Below, piece after piece: positions 52,901 through 61,175 of a DNA stretch of 64,000 nucleotides (position 1 is the first letter of the stretch; the number at the start of each line of letters is the position of its first letter). This stretch comes from Hexactinellida sp. DTS-2022 (lineage: Eukaryota; Porifera; Hexactinellida). The translations under genes were made by a program, and so were the position numbers. The notes beneath the pieces were generated by a model. The model did not search any database and was not told where the DNA came from. It worked only from the letters and a program-made list of their open reading frames with translations. The stretch is from positions 5,022,001 through 5,086,000 of the forward strand of contig JAPNXP010000007.1 of assembly GCA_028753945.1 (NCBI GenBank). Reading direction: 5' to 3'.

Positions 52901-55831
52901 TTGTGTTTCACAACACCATTCTTTTGCACCGTTACAATCACTAATTAACGCTCTCAATGCCTCTTTGTTTCTCACTCAACTCTTTAACCCATCAGTCTAC
53001 AGTTTAGCTAACTGTATTGGCATCAGTATTCTGCCAATTTGTAGATATGGTTTTATCTTTGATAGAAGAGGCATTAAATGTTCCTTTAACATAACACCTT
53101 TCTATATACAGTATTCCTTATCTATTCAGTGCGTTAGTTTGTTAATAGATTGAAAAGTTGTGCATTTGCTTCTTATCGTGTTTTGTTGTAGAGTGATGAA
53201 AATAGCAGAAATTGAAGGCTTTGCAAATGCTTCTTCCAACCAGTATGCTCCACAAGCGAATATAGGTAATGCTAAGTGCAATGCTTTTCTATTTAATTTC
53301 ACGTCAGTAAGTGAATCCTTGCAGCAATAGTGATATCTTTCAAATAAAAGTTGTAACTCAATTGTCTGAATATTTTGAAATATTCTCAACTTTTTGGGAA
53401 GTTGTAAATTAAACTGTTGTTCTTGTTAATCATTGAATCAGCTGGATTCCATACTTTCAATGATTTATTGAATTAATTTACACCTATTAGATGGCTAATA
53501 GAGTTGAAACCTTGGTTTAATTTATGTTAACACTAACCCAAAAAGGCAGCACAAGAGTAGTGATTAGGTGAATTTCTCAAAAGTTAAACCACTTAATATT
53601 TGTATTTATTTTTGTTCAAAATAGTTCCGTTATTTAATATTATAATTTATTCTCCACAATACCATCCTCATATATCTCTACAGTAATCCAGCTTGAAATT
53701 TACGTAATAAATTTTTTTGTTCACGAATAATTCATCGAATTTTTGTTTAATTGACTCTTATACAATACGCCAACCTTTTAGAATATTTTAATCGATATAA
53801 TCAAGTTTTATTTAATATTTATGAACAATGATATATCATGTTGGTTTTATACATTTAATACATATTAATATACATTTTACAGATCCTTTTCAAAAACACT
53901 TTTCAATGCTCAAACAAGTGGCTACAACTTCCAACAACTCAATACACATTGAGAACAATACACCAGCGAAGACCCACACTTTACTTCATGTCGATCCGAG
54001 TCAGTCATTCGCTTACACAGCAAACAGCACTTCTGATGGTCAGGTCATGAACTCTGCTGCACATTTTATTAACGAACAAACTCCAATACTTACCATGGTA
54101 TCTAATAGCAAAGGTTTTGCTATTAACACGCTTCCTCCAAAGCAGGCAAATATATACATACAAGGTATGTAATTCGGGGAATTCTTACAAACACACAACT
54201 CTATCCAAAACAACTTAACTAAACAAGCCAATGCTTATGCCTGGAAATTATAAATTATACACTGTTTAGACCGTGGCTACATTATATTACCTGATAGCGG
54301 ATATTAACTAAATCAAATGGAATTTTATAAGCATACAAAGCGGGTTCTATTGCAAAATATGATTATCCCAAAATCTTATTACCAATATACAATACATGTG
54401 TACTTACATGTGATTTATTCAATGCTACATAGAAATAACTGGAATATAACATGAATAATTTACCGTAAAAGTAGATCAACTTTATTCGCATTCGCATGCA
54501 TTTCGTCACCTCTGAATACTTGAAAATTAGCAGGAATGGATTGACAACATACTTTATAACTAGCTTGTGGTTTCATATATCCTCTCGAAATATTATGTGT
54601 TCTGATCTAACTCGAGCATCATCCGAATTCAATTAGCCAAACACAGTAGACTCTCGTTAATATTAATATGAACACGGATAAGGCGAATTATCGGTTAAGG
54701 AGTACAAAGTTTAATTCTCCTAGCTTATACAATGCATGCAAGTGTAATACAAACGACAAATTTCAATGACCCCATGGTAATCGTATTAACTAGAATCTAC
54801 TGTACTTACTAACACAATTATTAATAGGCTCGCACCTTGCCAATGGCACACAGAAATCTCCCACTCAAGAAAGTACAAACAATAAAAAGATAAAACTAGA
54901 CACCTCTCCTATCCAGCTACACCCACCTAGCCCTTTCATTAGCATCGGACAGTCCACTCAGATGCCAGTACACTCGCAAACTTTAGGTACGCAATATTAG
55001 TTTGTTGTTGCAAGTGTATTTATTGTCACAGTGGAGTTCGCGTAATAACAAGTCGCATTTTTGCATAAAATTTTCTTGCTAATAGGCGAATATTGTTGTT
55101 AGAGGAACATGATTAACTGTATATGCTCTCTTGGTAATGAAGTTACTTTATATTTAGACGAATTATAATACTCTACTGTATGTATTTGTTGTTACAAAAA
55201 GTGAAATTTAAAATTGAAATTTACGTTAATCTTACCATGGATCCATTATCGATTAATTGCAAGCTTTTTGAAACGGTTTTTATTAGGTATTCAGAACTCC
55301 ACTGGAAGTATCCAAATCCTCACAAATAGCAATCCTCAAGTCACAGAATTACAGCCTATTTTCACAACAGCACCACAGCTTCAAGAATGCAATATTATAA
55401 CACCAAACAGTTGCACCCGTAACAACATACAAACAACACAATCTCAGGCCTCTACTATTCAATTGGTACAAAACAGACAGCAATCAACTGTTCTATCCTA
55501 CAACCAACAAGTCACAGCAAACTCATCTCAAACACCTCAACTCATTCAAGACAATGGTCACGCTCCTATTTATACTCAAGACACAATCAAGTGCCCATCA
55601 GCTGATCCAGGACAGACGATGTATTCTCTCCCAAATGGCACTGGTTCTTATGTGATGGCTTACCTGCCAATACTCCTACCTTGTAAACCAAACGACTCCA
55701 ATGGTATTTCCACTGAATGCGCACCTCCCAATATTCCAATCCTAGGTTCTCTGCCCCCTGGAGTTAACTTCCAAGCCTCTAGCTTTCCTTCAGTGCTGCC
55801 TACTTCAAATCTCCCCTCTCAAATTCCTTGA
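46971..55831 (+). CDS. T-box transcription factor (9 exons)
   Basis: Exons 46971-47286, 47928-48195, 49770-50037, 51599-51745, 52089-52159, 53192-53265, 53883-54164, 54828-54986 and 55287-55831 join in phase: 710 codons, 709 aa. The T-box spans about residues 175-357: MWSQFDAYGTEMVLTKRGRR, MFPYIEVNIRSGLELD, YILLMDMKPFDDHRYKF, ISFRKLKLTN, ILLNTQHKYTPRLHIVQ, and ITQLKVDNNPFAKHFR. The tail is Q/N/T/P-rich and disordered, suitable for activation. The subfamily is unclear: the insertion of PPP after 'MKAD' and the divergent KNFCFPHTSFVTV part differ from Brachyury, Tbx2/3 and Tbx4/5. Start at 46971 because an acceptor-like gacag|gag stands just before it. Several introns contain MITEs very near their 3' ends. 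Confidence 0.93.
47754..47913. mobile_element. Pogo-like MITE near T-box exon 2
   Basis: Degraded ends (TATAATCTCGTTAGTCGAAC ... CTAACGAAGTTTTATTGTA). The right end lies 14 bp from exon 2 (47928). Confidence 0.75.
51209..51391. repeat. 'gagcg' element in T-box intron 3
   Basis: TATACAGCCATTTGTAAACA 'cgctcctaatcctagtctgatc' ... 'ccaaaaggagcgtctcgcgttcctgtataattccttg'. Opposite orientation to the copy at 29771. Confidence 0.8.
54643..54804. mobile_element. MITE near T-box exon 8
   Basis: CACAGTAGACTCTCGTTAAT ... TAACTAGAATCTACTGTA, 162 bp; ends 23 bp from the acceptor of exon 8 (54828). Confidence 0.75.
55029..55180. mobile_element. Degraded 'gttcgcgtaataacaag' MITE
   Basis: CACAGTGGAGTTCGCGTAAT, then 'cttgctaataggcgaat', ending CTCTACTGTA. 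Relative of 37505-37697. Confidence 0.7.
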
Positions 55832-56165
55832 ATTCCTTCACACCCCCTCAGTATCTATGTAATGTTTTCAAGGATTCCATTCGAATCGAAGGGAATTGCT
55901 CACAATATGTTTCTTTTCAGGAGAATTTCAGCTATTGACTAAAGAAGATTTCAATTTTCGGCTAGATCAGTTTTGAAATTCTATTACGTAGCGATTTGTA
56001 TTCACACACCACACACCTTGCATGTCCCCAAAAGTTGCTTTAAATGTTTGCTTTGTTTCTATTCAAAGTTTAATAAATACATTAAACTGAACAGTGTAAC
56101 AATGAGATATTTACAAATGTTCGAATACACAATATTGTGTAGTCAAACAGTTAATGGGATATATA

Positions 56166-56383
56166 TACTAGAACATCGTTACTACGAACACAGTTAATGC
56201 GAAACTCCAGTTAATAAGAACACCAAGGGACCGGCGAAATTCGTTTGTATTGATATCTGGTATTCGTATTAACTGGAGTCACTTGCATGCATTTGTATAG
56301 GCTAAGGGAATTAAACCTTTTAAACCTATTCCTCAACTGATACTTCGTTTTATCCGTGTCGTATTAATGAAAGTCTATAGTAT
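56166..56383. mobile_element. Pogo-like MITE, rearranged
   Basis: TACTAGAACATCGTTACTAC with 'gaacaccaagggaccgg' and a weak right end near 56380. It borders the pseudogene mosaic. The DNA from 55832 to 56165 (3' flank of the T-box gene) holds nothing recognisable. Confidence 0.55.
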
Positions 56384-56394
56384 TATTTATTGAA

Positions 56395-56740
56395 TTGTTG
56401 TACAATCGAGAAATTTAGAATTACGACATTTCTCATCAATTCATCCTCGACTTTGCTGAGTAGAACAATATGAGTTGGATGTCAAATTTAACTGATACAA
56501 GAGTCTGTGACGAAGCAAAAAGTATATTTGTGTCGCTAAATAGTGAATGAATTGTTTATTTTTGCTCTCAAACTCTAATTAATTGTTTAGTCCCTTAAAC
56601 ATTCTACAAACAATTAAAATGCAGTATTATCATTGTTTTGTATGGATGGATACATGTATTGTTGTTGAATAGCTTACATCGTTGCGAGAATTGCATAATG
56701 AAATGCTCTTCCATCAATCTGACCCAGACTTAAATCCTGT
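56395..56740. repeat. Inverted repeat arm (pairs with 38230-38580)
   Basis: Reverse complement of 38230-38580, e.g. 'aattgtttagtcccttaaacattc' and 'gcatttcattatgcaa' on the other strand. Non-coding. Confidence 0.85.
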
Positions 56741-56915
56741 TTTTTGCTTTAATGATTTTGGAGTTAATTCGTTCCTTAGAATCATTATTCTAATTCCTTA
56801 GCTTTAAACTCTAATTGGATTAGTGTGCATAGTTCTATTAAGCAGACAGTACTGATCTTTCGCCCAACAGAGGAAGAAATATAATTTCTTTTGGGCCATC
56901 GAAAATAACTTTTTT
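56741..56915 (-). pseudogene. Second ZNHIT2 3'-end fragment
   Basis: Same orientation as the true gene's 3' end (59620-59830): 'gattttggagttaattcgttc', 'aatctaattggattagtgtgcatag' type phrases and 'ctttcgcccaacagaggaag'. It keeps bases missing from the copy at 38590 but shares that copy's 'tttaaactctaattgg' variant, so it is an intermediate copy. It has frame breaks. Confidence 0.8.
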
Positions 56916-57213
56916 AGATGATTTAGCAAAAAATAATAGGAATTTATCCTAACTACAGAGAACTGTGGGATTCTAGCTTTAGAGAGTGGAATGTGGCAAT
57001 GTTCGCGCCTTACAATGGCGCTATGTACCGACTGAATAACAAGAGAGATCGGATGCAAGCTTTGCAGACAATGGAGAGGCATATGAAAGGAAGTTTGGGA
57101 CCCATTCAGTTTGCAATGATTATTTTTCTTCGTGCAATCAAATTTGATGGACCACTTAAAATATTGGGGGATGTTAAGTATTATTTTCAAGTTTCACCTA
57201 AATTTGGACGTCT
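56916..57213 (+). pseudogene. FMO C-terminal fragment
   Basis: Nearly identical, inverted copy of FMO codons ~445-540 (40797-41090). A 78-codon part is still open (NVAMFAPYNGAMYRL-like, GSLGPIQFAMIIFLRAIKFD). It is joined directly to the ZNHIT2 fragment. Too short to be an enzyme. Confidence 0.88.
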
Positions 57214-57275
57214 ACATTTTATTTCTTAAAATACAATTTATTTGATAAATACATTATTAATTAATTAAGAGATAT

Positions 57276-57445
57276 CTTATATGTAGACCGTCTAGAAATA
57301 GACCAGGTTTTATTCCCTATGCATTAGTATTACCCATAAAAAGCAGGGCAAGTGGTCTACAGAATTTATAGACGGTCTACAAATTTTTGGCTTATTTGTA
57401 TGGGCTTTTATAGACCGTCTATTTCTAGACGGTCTACATATAAGG
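57276..57445. mobile_element. Long-arm foldback MITE
   Basis: 170 bp with 28-bp perfect arms (CTTATATGTAGACCGTCTAG continuing AAATAGAC). 'tagaccgtctat' / 'agacggtctac' repeats lie inside as well, so that half of the element is inverted repeat. It is flanked by TTAATTA on both sides, a possible target duplication. Found once. Confidence 0.8.
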
Positions 57446-57518
57446 ATGCTCATTAATTAAATATAATGAATTACAGTAAATGTGTATACTATACTCAGAA
57501 ATGCAAAACTGAACAAGA

Positions 57519-57668
57519 AAATCTAAAATTACAGCTGTGCCGACAGCATATCCTTTGAAGGCACTATATTTTGGTCGTTGGTTGATTAATAGTCTCTAAA
57601 GGTGTGACCAGGGCACCGTATATGGAGAAAAAATTTCAATACTGGGCCACTACGTAGTCGGCACAGCA
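57519..57668. repeat. Foldback/palindrome composite
   Basis: Left part is a decayed arm of the 'tccaaaattgcagcctgtgccgac' family. The right part carries ACTGGGCCACTACGTAGTCGGCACAG, which is the outer sequence of the 18-bp-palindrome units in inverse orientation but with a different, shorter core (CTACGTAG). Confidence 0.7.
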
Positions 57669-57947
57669 AAAATTGTGTATAATATATTTATTAACAAATT
57701 CAACTATTAACACGATTAATTGAACTTGTCGCAACAAGAAACATGGAGAAACAAATAGTCAATGTGTTTATACTGATTGGGAATTACTTTACAATAAAAA
57801 TAGTGAATTATGAAATCAATAGACTCTAAATAAATAAAGATGGCTATTGACACAAACAAATAAAATCATACACAATAATATTGTACATTACATCCTGAGC
57901 AGTTTCTCCTAGAAATGAGATAATTTGATTGGTTGGATGTACGTTAA

Positions 57948-59216
57948 CTATTTATTTGTTGAAAAACTAGATTTTGAGGCTTTGGCCAATTGTTTTTTGA
58001 GATCTGCATTTGTTTCTTGAAATTCTAGAATTTTGTCATCTAAAGTATTTTGAGATTGAGAGAGTTTCAGTTTAAAATCTTTTTCTTGTTCCCAAATTTC
58101 AGCTTTGAGGTTGTGAATGTTTTTCTCCTTCTCATGAAGCGCCTGGTCTTTCAGATGGACCTGTCGTTTCAATGAAGCGATTTCATCTTTCAATTCTTCA
58201 ATTTTGAACATATTCTCAGATTGAAGGGTCTCAATCACCTTTTGTTGGTCACGATTAGAAGGCAGATCTCCCAGCCCAGGGAGTTGATCGGTTTCAGGAG
58301 ATAATCTCTCTTTTCCTTCCAGCTTTGAGTCCAAATCTTGGAAAATATCGCTGCTTAATGAATCCGCCAAATTGCATTTCTTACTACTCCGTTCCTCTGG
58401 GGAACAAACACCGTTCTCATTGACTCTCTTCTGTCTGTTGCGGTATAGCGTCTTCTTCAGTTTGAGAGTGCAGAGGTAGCACAAGGTCTTGCCTTGTACC
58501 TTCTTTCGCGATTCTTCAGACTTGATAAACGCACTTTTGGCCTTGCACATGTTGCACTCAATTGGGTTTCCATATTTGGCCTCGAAATACTGACATCTAG
58601 AGATACAAAAATAATTAAGGCCTAATTACATTTCGGCAAACACCTTTTTAATATAAAAATTCTCGTAAAGTGAATTTGGTGTTAAAAAGAAATACTTTGC
58701 TTGTGCCTGAAAATTGCACTAGAAAAGGTTTTGGCCACTATATAAGTAATCTAATAATAAATGACTAATGACTAACGTTTTTGTAGCAATCAATGGATTT
58801 GCTTACAAAACAGCAAATAATTTTTGATGCAAATTTTTGTGAAAATTAGTAAATTCTATAAACCAACACAGTTCCATAGGACTATATTATTTAATTTCAT
58901 TATAAGAAATAGTCAGAAATAACCTGAAACATTTGCCTCCTGAAAAAGCTGCCTTCACTTTACAATAACTACAAGGAGACGGTTTCCCATGCACGTGATG
59001 ATCCCGCTTGCATCTCTTACAAACAGCACTCGATTCAATTGCTCCCATCCAATAGAATTCCATCTGGCAGTAGGCACAGTTTTTCAATGGATATTTTCGC
59101 CTACATTCTCTACATAACTGTTCCTCTGGAGAAAGGTCCACGAACTTGTGTCTCGCTCCACACTCAGTGCACGCAAACAATGTCTGGTGGATAATTTCAC
59201 CATCATCTTTGTTCAT
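57948..59216 (-). CDS. FAM76: FAM76-family zinc-ribbon / coiled-coil protein
   Basis: Two exons, 58924-59216 and 57948-58596, joining in phase to 313 residues (human FAM76A 307, FAM76B 339). The N-terminal half contains repeated CxxC pairs: LFACTECGARH, LCRECRRKYPLKNCAYC, VCKRCKRDHHVHGKPSPCSYC, KCFRCQYF, IECNMCKAKSAF and TLCYLCTLKLK. That order is typical of FAM76. A disordered linker precedes a C-terminal coiled coil (IEELKDEIASLKRQVHLKDQ). FAM76B is a nuclear-speckle protein in vertebrates; its activity is not well known. An inverted, broken copy lies at 39189. The start is preceded by ~40 bp that are also conserved in the pseudogene copy. Confidence 0.9.
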
Positions 59217-59615
59217 CTCGGTACCGCGATAACTATATACATTTACATAAATTTATAATAACTAATTGAAGCGCAGATGCGTTATATTGCATTACAACGG
59301 AAGTATAAATAAGCTATGTGGGCTTCTAGCTTTAACTTTTGAATTTATTGATTAGTTAATTTATAATCGACAATGAGAAATAAATTGGGTCCAATTTTGT
59401 AATGTTTATAAATTAGGTTCAAATGTTTTGACTAATCCACAATTGTTAGGAAGGCAGATGTTAAAATTATAATTTCATATAAATTAGACTATACGGACAT
59501 TTTGGCTAGTCTTGGGTGGCAATTAGACACACATTATTTCTAGTTTAAACTTCTCAAAAACACAATTTGTTATTGTTGAAGAAATGAAATGTCATGCGGT
59601 ATAATATTCAAATAG
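59217..59615. other. FAM76 promoter / ZNHIT2 3' flank
   Basis: 400 bp between two genes on the same strand, copied in inverse orientation at 38840-39188. A conserved 'ataacgcatctgcgcttcaattag' stands about 60 bp upstream of FAM76 in both copies. Confidence 0.6.
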
Positions 59616-60767
59616 TCAATTAGATTCTTGAATTAAATCCTGTGTTTTTGCTTTATTGATTTTGGAGTTAATTCGTTTCTTAGAAATATTGAATTCCTTC
59701 AATTCTAATTCCTTAGCTTGAAACTCTAATTGGATTAGTGTGCATAGATCTTCAAGCAGACAGTGCTGATCTTTCGCCCAACAGAGGAAGAAATATAATT
59801 TCTTCTGAGCCATCGAAAATAATTTTTTCATATTCTTAACTTGTTCAGATCGTTTCCTCAATTTCAAAGCTAATTCAAAAACTTGATGCAAATGAGATAA
59901 ACAGTACAACACGTATGAAATAGTTGTACGCAAATTCCTGTGTGATAGTATCTCAATGACGTCAATATAAAATCCATACACAATAGCAATTGGCCAATCC
60001 AAATCTTGAATTTCCAAAAGCGACATTCCCGGCTGAGCGAGTGCATCTTGTAACTCAGAAAAAGATCCGTCACCTCTCAGAACCAAAGACAACCCTAGAA
60101 CATCTTTAGCCACGTGTTGCTCCATGCCAGAGAAATCTCCATTGTACATTCGATGAACACACACATATGTATACACTACATTAATTACGTCATATTTTAG
60201 TGTCGGGCTCAGTTTGCCTTTAAAAATTTCCACAATTCCTTGGATATCGGGATGGAGACTTGGAATTTGTTGGTTATCAGGAGTTGCACAAGATTCATCA
60301 GTCACTAAATCAAATTCCTTCCACCATGCTTTATATCCAGGCACGTATTTACCCATCGTTCTATTAAACTCTTCCTTTTCATCACTTGTAAGTCTCGACC
60401 ATATTTTCTCCGCATCTCTGTCCAAATCCAATCCTTCTAGACGGCTTTCTAAATCGATACCGCATTCTGTTTCGTCATCAAAAGGTTCAGATGTTTCCAT
60501 TTCTTGTGTGAGGAGGTGAAGCATTGCCTCCTGCTGCTCACGTGTGATATTTCGCGATGATATATCATCCAGTACATTCTGTTGATAGAATTTCTCACTG
60601 CATTCAGAGTGTAATCGCGATTTATAACATTCAACTCCACAATAAGATACCCTACATTTCGGGCATTTATACCGAGATCTATTCTTACCACACAATCCGC
60701 ATAAATCCATTCCATTGTGTGGGAGAATGTTTTCTTCAGGGTACAGCTTCAAATCAATATCAGACAT
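59616..60767 (-). CDS. ZNHIT2: ZNHIT2 (HIT-type zinc finger protein)
   Basis: Intronless, 383 residues (human 403). The HIT finger is at 23-55: CGLCGKNRSRYKCPKC, YCGVECYKSRLHSEC. It is followed by EKFYQQNVLDD, as in ZNHIT2. The middle contains the family's IWSRLTSDEKEEFNRTM and VPGYKAWW, and a long helical C-terminus (AIVYGFYIDVIEILSH). ZNHIT2 links the R2TP chaperone to the U5 snRNP and to RNA polymerase assembly. It stands 400 bp upstream of FAM76 on the same strand, and the two appear to have been copied together. Confidence 0.9.
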   Translation of the reverse strand: MSDIDLKLYPEENILPHNGMDLCGLCGKNRSRYKCPKCRVSYCGVECYKSRLHSECSEKFYQQNVLDDISSRNITREQQEAMLHLLTQEMETSEPFDDETECGIDLESRLEGLDLDRDAEKIWSRLTSDEKEEFNRTMGKYVPGYKAWWKEFDLVTDESCATPDNQQIPSLHPDIQGIVEIFKGKLSPTLKYDVINVVYTYVCVHRMYNGDFSGMEQHVAKDVLGLSLVLRGDGSFSELQDALAQPGMSLLEIQDLDWPIAIVYGFYIDVIEILSHRNLRTTISYVLYCLSHLHQVFELALKLRKRSEQVKNMKKLFSMAQKKLYFFLCWAKDQHCLLEDLCTLIQLEFQAKELELKEFNISKKRINSKINKAKTQDLIQESN

Positions 60768-60835
60768 ATCTATATAACACGATAAACGTTATTTGTTGGA
60801 AATACAAATTAACTATATAAATAACCACACTTTAT

Positions 60836-60955
60836 ACAGTATACCTCGTAAGAATAAACAGGTTTATACCAAATCGCGATTAATTAATTAATACACTGTT
60901 TTGGTTAACTGGAATTCGGACAAGGCGAACAAATTTCACTTGGTGTTCAACGATA
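60836..60955. mobile_element. Decayed pogo-like MITE between ZNHIT2 and LYST
   Basis: TACAGTATACCTCGTAAGAA, 'aattcggacaaggcgaac' and 'ttggtgttcaacgataac'. Right end eroded. Otherwise the gap 60768-61175 is empty. Confidence 0.55.
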
Positions 60956-61175
60956 ACAGTTATAAATATAAATAATAATTGAACAAATATTTAAATAAAA
61001 CAAAAATGGTTTAATAGAACTCAAGTTGATGATAAATATACCGACATACCAAATCAATCATGCATAAACTATATAAGTAAAATGCAATTAGTTACACCTC
61101 AATGCTGCTTGTGACAATAAGTATATTCACACATTCCATATGCACGTAGAGGGAGTTAAGAAAGGTGTAAAAATG

